NCBI RefSeq assembly: GCF_001649575.2
Contig: NC_051431.1
Coordinates: forward strand, 25,432,121 to 25,496,120
Length of the DNA: 64,000 bases
From: Kryptolebias marmoratus
Taxonomy: Eukaryota > Chordata > Actinopteri > Cyprinodontiformes > Rivulidae
Reading direction: 5' to 3'
The notes below the pieces were generated by a model. The model saw only the letters and a list, made by a program, of their open reading frames with translations, did no database searches and was not told where the DNA came from. Shown here piece after piece: positions 1-11,659 of this stretch; within the stretch, counting starts at the first letter, position 1, and the number at the start of each line of letters is the position of its first letter. The position numbers were made by a program, and so were the translations under genes.

Positions 1-300
1 AAACAAGGATTCTAACGAGCCTCCTTTGTTAGGAGAGTGAGAACAATTTGCAAGCAATCCAGCTTACATCACATCTCAGCTTTAAAAGCTCAACTCCACA
101 CTCTCTATTTCTGAATTGAGAAAGCTCCTCGGATGAGAAGCGAAACATCTTCAGCTACAGAATAGAAGTCCAGTTGTTTTTGTTTTTTAACTTTTTTTGA
201 ATTAAGATAACACTTAATACAAGTCTGAATGGCCATAATAAACTTTAAAAACATTTTTATTTAAGTGAAATAAATAATTATATACATATCATCATAATTA
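1..300. other. unassigned left edge
   Basis: AT-rich non-coding sequence. No exon, RNA gene or recognisable repeat boundary is seen before the LINE fragment that begins near position 305. Confidence 0.5.
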
Positions 301-304
301 TTGC

Positions 305-1303
305 AAAGAGTGGCTATGGATACCGGTTCCAAAGTGGAACAGTCATCAGTCACCTCCTCCACATGGATGACATCAAGCTGTATGCCAAAAGTGAGCGAGG
401 TATCATCTCACTGATCCACCTCACCAGGATATACAGCAAGGACACTGGTATGTCAGTGGGGCTTGATAAGTGCAGCCGAATGGAGTCCAAGAGAGGCAAG
501 GTGATCACAACTAAAGGGGTTGAACAGAAAAAGGCAACATTGCAGATGTTCAAGACAGCAACAAATACCTTGTAATCCCACAGAGAACAGACTGCAAAGA
601 AGTCAGACTCAACCAAGTACCTACAGAGAGTGAATGGTAAGAACAAAGTCCAAGCCATTAATATATATGCATCAGGAAGGATACAGGATACATCAGGAAG
701 AAAGCCCTCAATGATGATCTGCTAAGTGAATGTCTCAGGCAGCAGAAACCCAATAAGCACAAGAGCAACAGAGGCCGGAGTCTTTCACACCAGACAGGAA
801 CCAAGATGCAGGCTGTGTAAAGATGTTCCTGACACATAATAGCAGGATGTAAAAAGCAGGCAGGTAAAGCATACATGGAACGCCAGAACCAAGTGGCTGG
901 AATAGTGTACAGGAACATCTGTACTGAGTATGAACTGGAACTCCCACGGTCAAAGTGGGAGACTCCACCTAAGGTGTTGGAGAATGGCAGGGCTAAGATA
1001 CTGTCAGACTTCCAGATCCAGACAGACAAACAGGTGACGGCTGACCAACCAGACATTGTGGTGATAGATAAGATACGGAAGAAAGCAGGGGTGATAGATG
1101 TAGCAGTCCCAAGCGACTGTAACATCAGGAAGAAGGAGCACGAAAAGCTCAAGAAATACCAAGAGCTGAAAGAGGAAATAGAGAAGTTGTGGAAAGTCAA
1201 GGCCTCAGTGGTAACAGAGGTCATCGGAGCACTCGGTGCTGAGACCCCCAAACTGGAAGAGCTTCTAATCTTCAGAGATCTCTGTGCAGAAGAGTGCAGT
1301 TGA
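305..1303 (+). mobile_element. non-LTR retrotransposon fragment, RLE (R2/R4-type) endonuclease
   Basis: Decayed 3' part of a LINE reverse transcriptase ORF. Near 363 the reading shows the RT active-site context H-M-D-D-I-K-L-Y-A, a form of the YxDD box. Further on, a C-x2-C...H-x4-C zinc knuckle can be read around 800-850 across frameshifts. The frame from 875 to 1303 has a P-D pair, 14 residues, then D (residues 59-75 of that frame), which is the restriction-like endonuclease signature of R2/R4/Hero-type elements. Much of the sequence between RT and zinc knuckle is missing, several stops interrupt it, and the normal C terminus is replaced after about 1260. It is a dead copy. The exact clade (Rex6/Dong-like or another RLE family) is not certain. 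Confidence 0.8.
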
Positions 1304-1815
1304 AAAAGACAAAACCATTTTTTTCTTACTGTCTAACATTAGGTCAGATAGGATTCCCAAAATTATTTCTGTTTCCTAAAGGTCTGAATAATAAGAGAGA
1401 GATTTCTTTAGAAGGTTTTTTTTTTCAAAGGGACACGTTTACATGTGATTTTCTTGCTGTTGTTTGTTTTTTCTTAGGTTTTTTTTGGTTGATTGAACTT
1501 CTTATTTTTTGAAGACATTAGTTCCTTCATGTTTGTCAGACCCTCCATATCACTTTAAAACATCTCTAAATCAATTATAAAGTGTATTTTATGCTTTAGT
1601 TCGGAAATTTGTTGAAAAAGTTTACCGCACATGTAAAATTCTGATGCGGTAAGATCATTCCAGGCAGAAGAGAGGTGCTCGGTTTGTGCCCATGAAGGTG
1701 GAGGAGAGTTGCCTGGTTTTTCATCCCTAAGGGCAGAGAAGAGGTGTTTGGTTGATAACCAATGAGAACTCACTCCAGTATGTAGATATATATTACATAT
1801 ATTACAGTGCATGTA
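1304..1815. other. unassigned AT-rich sequence
   Basis: T-rich non-coding stretch just after the LINE fragment. Nothing in it is recognised. Confidence 0.4.
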
Positions 1816-1817
1816 GA

Positions 1818-2812
1818 ATGCTGTGCAAAAGTCTTGAGTCACCCCTTTTTTGCCATACTTTTTTGTAATCTTGAAAACTTGTCTTTTTTAAAATTTCTTC
1901 AGGTGTCCTGAAGGTCATTCAAAGGCTTTTGTTCATATATTTATTTAGTTATTTGGTGGGTTGTTTGGTTAAGCCACTAAACTCTGACCTCTGAGTCCTT
2001 CAGTGACAGAAAGGTTCCTTAACTCAAGGGATAAACCAGTGTTGTGTTGGTTTATACCACACAACCTGGGAAAAATCAGTTTCAATGTGATCTTTAGGCA
2101 CTTTGTTACCAGCAGTCTGACTAAAAAGATGCAATTTGTTCAATTTCTTTAACTGAATCTATTAAAAACCCAAGGACAACACAGTTTAACATAAAATAGT
2201 ATTTCAGCACCAACAAATTGATTCCCAAACAGCTATTAGCTGAGAAGTTGACCCCCAGTAGATTATGGACCGGAGGACGGAGCATCTCTCAGCTCCTGTG
2301 TCAGGTCTCTCTTGGATTTCTTTCTCCTTTTTCTCAAAGGTGCAACTTTCAGATGCTATTCATCTACTGTAGATGGGTTTTTAGGCCTGACTCTTGTTTT
2401 AGTCTTAATTTTTCTACATTTCACATTTTTCAGCACACACATTCACAGAACAAAACTCATAAATTTACCATGTTTTCCACATATGATCACATGAACATGT
2501 TAAAAATATTTCCAGATCCCATCTCCCGTGTACAAAATACAAAACATGTGGTTCACATTTTATTTAACATGTTTTCAGAAGTGAAAATGTGATTTTCTAC
2601 ACGTGAACTTCAGGCTTTCTGTTTCAAACCCACAAGGGAAAGTTATATAAACCAGTGTTTCACATATGTCTCATGTCAACTGAACAAGTTTTCACATGTG
2701 AAGTTCTTCTGTAAAGGACAGCTCAATATGCTGTCATGGCCTGGTATCAAGACTAAGATTACAATAAGGTTTGAAAAGGACATTAGAGGCTGTTTCAAAC
2801 TTTAGCACAGCA
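1818..2812. mobile_element. possible Tc1/mariner-type non-autonomous element
   Basis: The left edge reads tgctgtgcaaaagtcttgag. The reverse complement of 2788-2812 reads tgctgtgctaaagtttgaaa, so the two edges form a diverged inverted repeat about 1 kb apart. The 'gtgcaaaagtcttgag' end is of a kind often seen at Tc1-like termini in fish. No transposase frame is seen inside. Part of the interior (about 2480-2720) is unusually rich in cacatgtg and acatgtt words. The boundaries are tentative. Confidence 0.35.
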
Positions 2813-4380
2813 CTGCATAGTTACTGTACATGTTGTGAAGTAAATGTGTCTACTGTAGTTGTCAGAATTTAACTTGTTCTAATAAGAAAGCTGTTTAAAG
2901 TCAGATGATGGGAGAATCTGCTGCAGCATAAACCAGAAAAAGGAAAAGTCCTTCCTGAAGACATCAACATGAGGTCCGTCTCCTTGGTCCATTTTCACTG
3001 GAAATACAAGTACTTACATAAAATGGATTTAATCCTAATCCATTTTACTACAGTAATTATACTGCAGGGTGCAGCTGTTTCTAAACTCACCTGAACTAGA
3101 AGTTCTTCTTAGACAGATTCCAGGCTGCTTGGAGCGCTGCTCGTGGAAATTCAACAACTTTTTTGAAGGTTTGCTTGGAACGACCGGTAAAGCACTGCTC
3201 ATCTGCAGAGAAATGACTGATCTGCTTGGAGTTTGGGTTCAGAAGGCTGCCTGGTCGTCACGACGTCTCATTTGTGTCATGATGACAGGAACTTCTAGAA
3301 CCTCACGTTTGGGCGCCTCGGTAACAAAATAAATAAATCAAAACATTCTATAATGAAATTAAATTAAATTGCAAACTACAGCATCTGCTCAGTCTTTACT
3401 CACTAAATGCAAATCTGTGATGAAAGGTCCCCATCAACCACAAAAGATATAAGAAAAATGTAATTAAATTGTTAGAGTATTAAAGTTTAGACTCTATGAC
3501 TTGTGTATTATTACAAAGGACATCTTTTACTATTAAAATAACAGCATAAACAGCTTGTTACTATTGAAGCTGTTATTGGTGGAGCAAAAATGAACTGAAC
3601 TACACTGAAACCCATTTATTTATACATCTTATTCTTCACATCAGAATGTTTTGGGAATTTATCTGGCATTAATGGCATAAGAAGACAAAAGGTTGTGAAC
3701 AGCTGCTTCACAGGCAACCTTTTTACTAATTGGCATTTTCCTGTCTGTGAATGTATTGTACATGAGTACATGAGTTAGAACACAACATTATTTTTAACAA
3801 AATGTTTGAACCAAAAAGCCACAACTTGGTTAGTTCTTATCATAAGATGATCTAAACTTAAAACTCTGACATTAAAGCTGGTGCCTCCCTCCAAGGAATG
3901 TCAGGGCCTTTAATGAACTTTTAGGATTCAGTGCTTTTTTAGTTCTCTTTTCACCTCACAGTTATCTCCCTTCTTTCAACTTAAAACGCTCTCCAGCTCT
4001 TCATCAGTCCCGCTCTCCTCCGTTTTATTCTACTTTCTGGTCTTGTCCTGGTTCAAACTGGAGGAACAAGCTGTTCAGGAGGCTTGTATAGGTGGGGGGT
4101 GGGGGGTGGGGGGTGCTAAGGTTGTCTGAGCACTGCTCTGATAACACAAACACTGACGCAGAGACTGCACAGTTTAAACTTTAAGTTGAATCTTACACTA
4201 AAATTATTTCGTTTATCCATCAAGTATGCACTTCATGTTATTGAATTTTGTCTCCAAAAAGCCCATAACGGAAGACATTTGAACGTGGGAGCATTTGATG
4301 TTTTGTGTTAAGGAGCGGCTCCTCATTCAAACAGAACAGACACAAACTGGTGGAACTGGAAGCACAAATGAGTTTTATCT
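2813..4380. other. unassigned intergenic sequence
   Basis: No coding exon or RNA gene is recognised. The open frame at 3069-3332 on the plus strand has no recognisable domain and is treated as chance. A G-rich tract lies at 4091-4114. Confidence 0.4.
4091..4114 (+). repeat. G-rich tract, three runs of six G
   Basis: Three runs of GGGGGG separated by single T residues, preceded by GG. The composition could fold into a G-quadruplex. No neighbouring promoter or exon is seen, so no function is assigned. Confidence 0.6.
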
Positions 4381-4383
4381 CAT

Positions 4384-4450
4384 GTAGGTAGGTAGGTACA
4401 TTTATTTATATAGCACTTTTCAGCACAAGGCGACTCAAAGTGCTTATCTC
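4384..4450. repeat. retroelement tail fragment
   Basis: A short GTAG repeat is followed by an 'atttatatagcac...aaagtgctt' segment, a common signature of fish retroposon ends. Only about 65 bp are present and the family is not named. Confidence 0.4.
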
Positions 4451-5998
4451 ATGTGTAACCCAGGTTCATGATTGTTTACAATACAACTTTTTTCAAGCAG
4501 GAAAATAGAAAATCTAGTTAGGACCAGTTTGCTTGTTAGAAACTCCATCATAGCTCTAACTGCACTGGTTTTACACAGGAAATAAAGGCCCACGTCTCAT
4601 ACTGATGTCTCAGTATCCTTAAGTTTTGTCAGCTCTCTTGACATCAGGACACCTCAACACCTTGAAAACTAGACAACAAATAAAGAACAGTACAGCGTCA
4701 TCCTTATATCTGCTACACGTTTACAATAAACTGTATAATTACATTGCAACGTGCCATACAGATACAACATATTTATTAATTTGCACCTTGTAAAACAAGT
4801 GCAGAATGTTCATGCTTTCTGGGCCAGGTTTCTCTTCCGCTAGCATGTTCAATCTGCCCCATCATGCACTTTTCCGCTCTTTCACACTCAGGTCACGTGA
4901 CAACCAAGTTAATAACAAAAGCTGTAAAACAATGTCTTTCAGTCTTAATTTCATGCTTTTTAACCTTTTTCTATATTTTTAAACTTCAACCCATTTTACA
5001 AGTTATTAATGAAATAAATGTTACAATAAAATAAACATAACTGTTTTTTTTTTCAACAGTTACAATAAGCCCTGTTCAGACATTTTCTTTAAGATCCATC
5101 TTGGGTGATTTAACTGCAAGTGACTCAGGGCGTTCACACCTGGCTGTTAATTTGGTGTCCCAAAACATTTTGTGATCTGATGTCAACTACACACTCTGTA
5201 TGCAAATACACACACAGCTATGATGATCAAGTTCATGATAGTGACTTACAAGATTTTTAGTATCATCCATGCTTCATAATGCAATTCAATAGATATAATC
5301 CTATCAGGACAGTAAAGAGATGAGCTGCACAACAGTCCCTAAAAGTATATATTTCTGATGACCCTTATATCCACCTATATTTAGATGTGATATGTTAGAT
5401 AAAATCAAAAATTCTTTGAGCCTAGCTAAGTGAAAGCACCACTATGGAGCGGTAATATAACCCAAGGTAAGTAACTAAATGTTGTTGCAAGGCTCTAACT
5501 TTTCAGTAAACATTTCAAATGTACTTTTGACTTCCTCAGTTCCAGTCATGATGATTTTAAATTACTCTAATCAGACCTGACCTTTTTACTTTAGCCCTCA
5601 TAGCGTCAAAGCAACTGCTGCCATTCTTTTTGTTTTGTTAAACCCATTTACCTTTTTTAATTATCAGCATAATATTTGGCCAACTGCTTCACTTTCTTTA
5701 AGTTGGGGTTTACAGAACAAGAACTTCTGGAAGTTATACAAAAGGAAAATGAGGATTAAATTCAGCTGATATAATCATGTCCATGGAGTCAACAGCAGGT
5801 CCTAAACCAACACCTCGTCTCAGGAAAAAGCTTCTCTGGTTTCATATTTCTTCTTCGATTTGACTGGCAGCAGTCGTCCTAGAAAAAAGATTCGATGCAA
5901 ACAAAATGCAAAGCACAAAGTTGAAACAGGAGATTTTACATCCTTTTGTTCTCCAAATGTTAGGGGTAGACTGCTGTTTTCGTGCAGCAGCTTGAATC
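4451..5998. other. unassigned intergenic sequence
   Basis: AT-rich sequence with no recognised exon, RNA gene or element. Confidence 0.4.
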
Positions 5999-6636
5999 CT
6001 ATGGCGTTATTTTTGTGCCACCAGGTTGAGCGCGCAGTGACACTGATTTGAGAGTACAGACCGCTCAACTCTGACAAACTGCTCGCGCTCGGCTCTCTCC
6101 GTGCGCGCTCGGCACTCTCTGCGCGTGCGCTCGAGACAATAGAGCATGTTATTTTAGAGTGTAGAAGGTATGAGAAAGGAAGGAGAATATTTTTGGAGGA
6201 ACTTATGACAAATAAAAAAATATTTAATTTAGTAGATAAATGGAAAAGGAACTCAAACTGCAAAAGTATTCAGATTTTAATGAGATTTTTTCAGTAAAAC
6301 AAAAATTGATTAGGAGAATACGATATTATATATTTTGAGCCACACTCCATACCAGTAGGTGGCGGTAATGCAACCTTACTGTTTTTTGCCAACCGCCATA
6401 AAACTCTACAAAGAAGAAGACGAAGGAGGCCAGTCTGTGATTGGCTGGTGGCGTGGCTCATTTACATACAACTTTGGGTTGCGAGCGCAGAGAGAGCAGA
6501 GCGAGCGAGCGGTTTGTCAGAGCCGAGCGCGAGCAGAGAGAGCCGAGCGCGAGCAGTTTGTCAGAGTTGAGTGGTCTGTACTCTCAAATCAGTGTCACTG
6601 CGCGCTCAACTTGGTGGCACAAAAATAACGCCATAG
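5999..6636. mobile_element. foldback element with GC-rich inverted arms
   Basis: The left arm (5999 to about 6110) and the reverse complement of the right arm (about 6525 to 6636) match almost base for base: both start CTATGGCGTTATTTTTGTG and run through the same GC-rich 'gagcgcgcagtgacactg' and 'ctcgcgctcggctctctc' segments, with only a few mismatches in over 100 bp. The right arm extends into further degenerate 'gagcgagc' repeats. Near identity of the arms implies recent insertion or gene conversion. No target duplication could be settled, so the superfamily is unknown. Confidence 0.6.
6128..6423 (+). mobile_element. LINE 3' end inside the foldback loop
   Basis: One frame reads E-T-I-E-H-V-I-L-E-C-R-R-Y-E, the usual C-terminal motif of fish APE-type LINE ORF2 proteins. 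It is followed by 'ccagtaggtggcggtaatgc' and 'aaccgccataaaac', then an AAG-rich end, a very common LINE 3' end in fish genomes. It is 5'-truncated and sits wholly between the two foldback arms. Confidence 0.65.
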
Positions 6637-6864
6637 AATCCCATCTGATTTTTTTAGTGAGAATTCAGAACATCTTTTTCATAGCATAAAAAACAATTTT
6701 TTACAATTTTTTTTTTTTTTCTTATTTGCTTCTCACATTTTTAATATATGATATTGCAGCTGTGTGTTGGTTTCTTCCTGGTGCATTTTCACTCAGTAAC
6801 AACAGCACTTTGTTCCACTTATTTGAGAGATTCAAAACAACTTTCTTTTTTCTAGGAAATTAAT

Positions 6865-7165
6865 CTTTGTGCCACTCTTCCATAAAGCCCAGCTCTGAGT
6901 AGCTTAAAGTGGTCCTATGGACAGATACTCTCATCTCTGCAGAAGAGCTTCCCAACATCATCAGGATTATCTTTGGCCTCCTGGATGTTTCTGTACTTAT
7001 TACCTTCCTTACCTGGTTTGTGAGTTTTGGTAGACAGCCCTCTTCATCTCCAACCTTTGTGGAGAGTTCCTTGGTCCTCAAGCTGTCTCTTGCTTGGTTG
7101 GAGGTAACAGTTGGGGCTTCAAAGGAGGTGAATACAAATGCATGCACCACTTTTCAGTTTGATTT
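6865..7165 (-). mobile_element. Tc1-like transposase fragment
   Basis: Read on the minus strand this is the N-terminal helix-turn-helix part of a Tc1-like transposase with stops and frameshifts. The plus strand shows the familiar 'gccactcttccataaa', 'gtcctatggacagat' and 'gagttccttggtc' segments of this family. It ends at the right in a remnant of the terminal repeat ('gtgaatacaaatgcatgc'). Non-functional. Confidence 0.65.
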
Positions 7166-7383
7166 TTTTTTTTACACTTAAACTAAGTTTTCTCCATTTA
7201 ACTTCATTAACTGAGTACTTTGTGCAGCACCATTACATATAATCAAAAATCCATTTGCAAGTCAATAAAACAGAAAGAAAACCAGGGAGGGGAAGAGGGT
7301 GCTGGGTGTAACTGTGTCTAAGCTCTTAATTAATACAAAAACATATGTCATAAATGTGCAATTAGTAAACAAACAGTAGAAAC

Positions 7384-7532
7384 TATACTGAACAAAAATA
7401 TAAAAGCAACACATTTGTTTTTGCTCCTATTTTTTATGAGGTGAACTCAAAGATCTAAGACTTTTTCTATGTGCACTATAGACCTTTTTCTCTCAAATAC
7501 CAGTCAGTATCTGGTGTGACCACCCAGGAACT
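7384..7532 (-). mobile_element. Tc1-like element end, internally deleted
   Basis: The segment begins 'actgaacaaaaatataaa' and continues with 'tgaactcaaagatctaaga', the terminal inverted repeat of a common fish Tc1-like family. A jump follows to 'cagtcagtatctggtgtg', the reverse complement of the transposase 3' end. It is a short relic of one element end. Confidence 0.7.
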
Positions 7533-8970
7533 GAAACACGCTGTTGAATAAGCCGAGTAAGTAGAAACTTTGTCTGCATTTGAAGATAAAGAGAACAGTT
7601 TGTCTTCCCAAGAGATAAGCTCACATCTGTGATCTTATCAGTGTCCAGTTCTAGATTTATTAAGTAAAATTAAAAATCATTTAAAACAGATTAATAGTTT
7701 GTTGTAGCAGAAACTCAAGCTACTAAAGAAGCATTAATATATCTTAATGTTTAAAGAGTCTCACTTTTTTGTTATAATGTTGGACGATCGAGGTCTTAGT
7801 AGTGTTTGACATGATGTCAAAAAGTTCTAAAGGGCTGCTTCAGCCTGAGAGATCAGAATATACTAAGCTGGGAAACCTAATCAGAAGGCTGTTTAACACC
7901 TACATGGAGTATGGTACTAAAACAGACAACAGTCCACAGATGGAGCACTGTCCACACTTCACAAACTGGGGCTCTATGTGTCCTTTAAAATCATAGTTAG
8001 GAGCCAATCAGGAGTGTGACAGTGAGATGATTCAGAGAAGCACGAGGCACGCTGCTGTTTACATGTACTGCTGTACTTATTTATGGATATTAGTGGTTGG
8101 GTTAGTGCCCACCCAGGAACATTTATTCACATCCAAACAGGCACACTTATATCAATCTGTAAATGTGCCTCTTTATTTTTAAAGACTATTAGGGACATTT
8201 GTTGCTTTTTACCAGCTGTTCTGATGTGTAAGTAGACCAACACAGCCACAATAATGACTGGGTTTGGCTCAGACAAGGTGAAGTAGTATTTTCTTGTAGG
8301 AGAGGAGCTTTGAGCAGGATGTTCAAACTCTTTCTTCACTCAGTCAGCGAGGGCCATTTGTGATCATTGGGAAACAAAATTAATTAGCTTAGCACATTAA
8401 AGAAACAGTGAGATTATCGGAGTCTATAATTGTGAGCTTCACTGAGACTGGGGTGGAAGAATATTATCTCAGATTCCAGCACCTCCTCACCTGTTAGTTA
8501 GTTTGTCAACATCTGTATACATAAGGTTCTTATTTTGACAACTTTCCACATTCCTCTCTCCATCTTGCTTAAGGGGACAGTTCAGATCTTTTGAAGCAGG
8601 GTCCTGTGGAAACAATATAAACAATTAATGCTCAGTTTGGAGGAATAGTCCCATTCTAACAAGACTGATGAGCTAAAGGCTAGTCTAACTATGTCCAAGA
8701 CCAAACTGGATAGTTGCCATCTTTAAACTATTCTAACCTCAAACTTTTTGTAGCAACAACAGCGAATTTGAAAATGTTTACACCTCTGTCAGTTTTGCGT
8801 TACTTGGTATTTCCATGAAATAAATTAAGATTTTTGTGCTGGAAGAACCTGAGCTGCATTAAAAGCGCTACAACTAGCTGGTGCTGCTATTTGTGTTTGC
8901 AAGTAGCTGAAGAATTTTTTTAAAATGACCATGTAGTTTGAAATTGCAGCAGTGTAAAAGTTGATGAAAA
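7533..8970. other. unassigned intergenic sequence
   Basis: No coding exon, RNA gene or identifiable mobile element is recognised. The small frames at 7802-7996 (plus) and 8127-8339 (minus) show no domain. Confidence 0.4.
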
Positions 8971-8974
8971 CTAG

Positions 8975-9045
8975 GTTTTGCATTAAACACTTTGGATCAC
9001 TTTGCTGCTGAAAAGTGTTATATAAATAAATTTCACTTCACTTCA
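8975..9045 (+). repeat. LINE or SINE 3' tail
   Basis: The segment reads through 'gtgttatataaataaatt' and ends in a short 'cacttcacttcactta' tandem tail. This is the typical 3' end of 5'-truncated fish retroposons. Confidence 0.55.
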
Positions 9046-9179
9046 CTTAACTGCTTAGAATTTTTTTAAAATTAGAGTTATTTTAAGACAGCAGCAATCC
9101 ACTTTAGTTTTAGCACCACTCAATTAAAGTCTGTTTTTTCCACACTGAGGTCATTCAAAAATACAGTGATTGACAGATA

Positions 9180-9440
9180 CAAAGGTGCAGCAAACAGCGA
9201 AACGCGCTGCAAACACATGAATAATGGAAACTTCAAAACACCCAAACACAAAAAACCCAAATAAATAAACACAATATGCAACAAATAAATGTTGCAATCA
9301 CAGAAAATAGACAGAAGAAAAAAACACATGCAACAAAGCAAATACAAAGGACAAATGTGGCAAATATCAAAAACATTAAAACCCCCCAAAAACAACTGAA
9401 AGTAAGAAACGCTGCAAACGCTCCACAAAACGGAAGTGTA
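9180..9440. repeat. A- and CAAA-rich interspersed repeat
   Basis: Low-complexity sequence rich in 'gcaaaca', 'caaca' and 'ctgcaaac' words on the plus strand. The minus-strand open frame across it (9120-9449) is a product of this composition and not a gene. Confidence 0.45.
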
Positions 9441-9654
9441 CCAGAACATTAGAAGGACTCGTTCGAGTGTTGGATATTCGCGCTCCGTGGACTCAGCAGT
9501 GTCTTCCTGTTGTTTGACTCGGTGGGTCAGCTCACCTCTGTCCCCCTCCTCCTAAACACAGTGGTTTGCTTAGGAACCATCAACAAATTAGGAACCAGTG
9601 ACACTTGAAAAATAAAAATAAAATAACCTCCATCTCATGTGAACTTCTGACCAA

Positions 9655-9880
9655 GAGTTAATGTTGAATTGTTTCACTAGACTGGTCAAATAAGACACAC
9701 CTAATTGTATCTGATTTTACAGCATTTTATTTTTTTATTAATATTTTTATTGGAAATTAATGTTTTTTTTCCAATGGCCTTCATGTCTTGAGACCAGGTG
9801 ATGAAAAATTAATATTGAATTGTTTCATTAAGTAGGTGTGTCTTATTAGTCCAGTCTAATGAAATAATTCAACATTCATT
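9655..9880. mobile_element. small foldback element
   Basis: Left arm 9659-9710 and the reverse complement of 9833-9880 agree through 'aatgttgaattgtttcac', 'agactgg' and 'aataagacacaccta'. A direct partial repeat of the left arm also occurs in the loop near 9810. This is a non-autonomous palindromic element of about 225 bp. The superfamily is undetermined. Confidence 0.55.
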
Positions 9881-9884
9881 TTTA

Positions 9885-11360
9885 AACACAAGAAAAATGA
9901 ATGGTGAATACTAGAGTTTGTTTTTTTTTTAACTATCCCTTTTTCTCATGTTTTTTTAAATGTACACTTGATGTATAGCATTTTTCTTCTGCAACATTTG
10001 TTTCTTGTATTGTTGACTGAGATAAAGTGATAAACGTTTTTGGCCTTAGATTATTTTGTATAATAATAATGGGTTTTTGCTCTGCCTTGTTTAAGACAAT
10101 ATTATTGCTCATCAGCCCTCTCTGCTCATGCAGTGACACAGTACACAAAGGTTTTTCTGCAGCTGAGTGTCTGCAGCACAAGTGTGTAATCTGTCATTAT
10201 GTTGTTTCGTCTGTCACGTTTGGGGTCGTGGGTTCGGTTAGAGGTGAGTTTATGATATCATCCTTTTTCAAAAGGTTGTGTTTAGGCTGTCCACATGAGA
10301 ATGAAAAAGACTTTTTCTCTCTGAAACCAAAAAGACAATTTAGGGCCTCCTAAATCACCATGTGGATGCAAGGCTGGGACAATAATAAAAAAAAAACATA
10401 ATAAAGGAGAACTGAAAAATGTTTTGAAGCTAACATCAGTGGAAAGAAAATATAAAATATTGTTGCCCCCCCCCCAAAAGTATACTTTTTTTTTAAGCTG
10501 AATATTATTTTCAGCTTTTTCCTTGAGCCCCCCAATGTGTGACGTCCACAGAGCTGCTCGGGTTCAGCAATTCATCAGTGAGTGAATGAATACCGGTACA
10601 GTATAGTTCAGTACGTTGGAATTAATTGTTCGAACCAGCCAGAAAATACCACTGGAGTTTAATTTTTTGGTCTGTTTTTGCTTCTCTTCTGGTTTGTAAC
10701 TGCTTTGCAATTTGACAAGATTTATTTCTTGTCTTTTTTAGTTTATCAAGACTGCATTGCATTCTCTCATAGCAACAGAGCACCACATGGCAACATTTTT
10801 TTCTGCACAAATGCAAAAGAAAAAAGGAAATAATTCCTTGTTTCCTTTTTCACACAAAGTGTGCATTGTATTGATTTTAAAGTTAGCTGGCTAAATGAGC
10901 TGTGCAAGAACCAAGCAGCTGCAGAAAAACAAAGGCTTCTCTGAAGCAAAGTGCATTCCTCTCTACTTGAGAAACAAACAATTAACTGATGTATTGAAAT
11001 TTCTCCTGTTCTTGCTTGTTAAAGCAATACCAGTGGAAACTACATCCTGCGTGTTGCTTCCACTTCATTAACTCTGTGTCCCGAGGACAGATCCGTGGGG
11101 GCGGGGCAGCTGAGAAGCGATTCATCTCGATACGACAGGAAGGCATTTTTACATCCTCTGGTTCCACCCACGAACAAAAACAGGAGTACAATTTAACGAA
11201 TGTTTACAGGCTGGGAAGAGATGTTGCATCAAGCAGTTCAAACTCTGTTCAGTCTTTTTTTTTTTTTTTGCTGCCACCTTTCATGCCAGAGTTTTAGACT
11301 GAGGTTGTCTTGTGTTCAGAAATAAGTTGTAGCCACTTTGGTCAAACCTTGAACCTTGAA
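9885..11360. other. unassigned intergenic sequence
   Basis: No gene recognised. A short poly-C run lies near 10466-10475. Open frames such as 10027-10353 (plus) show no homology signal that can be recognised by eye. Confidence 0.4.
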
Positions 11361-11364
11361 AATA

Positions 11365-11655
11365 ACGCTGCGCAATTTTATGCGATACTGTGAGATGTCG
11401 TGCTCAGAGTATATTTTGAATGACTCTCAGCTACTACCACACCAAATCTTAATTCAGTATGACTCAGTTACAGCCATTTTTCCTGTTGGTTAGTGGTAAT
11501 TAGCTATGGCGAGCATGTTGAATTGGATTGACTTTTATAGATGTCCTTATAAAACTCATCCAGTGGTTCATGAGATATTTTGGTAACAGACACATTAACA
11601 TGTGCACACAAATGCTGTCACCTGCTTTTCACCTTATGGTGGCGGGCGATAACAT
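11365..11655 (+). repeat. hairpin-ended ~300 bp repeat, copy 1
   Basis: This copy contains the landmarks that define the family: 'atgactctcagctactacc', 'acagccatttt', 'ttagctatggcg', 'catccagtggttcatgaga' and 'ttttggtaacagac'. It ends in the self-complementary segment around 11625-11650 ('ttcaccttatggtggcggg'). No open frame is present. Confidence 0.75.
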
Positions 11656-11659
11656 CAGG

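Noticed and set aside
6359..6689. Frames rich in R-A-E-R-E repeats
   Set aside because: Generated by the 'gagcgcgagca' repeats of the foldback arm, not by a coding gene.
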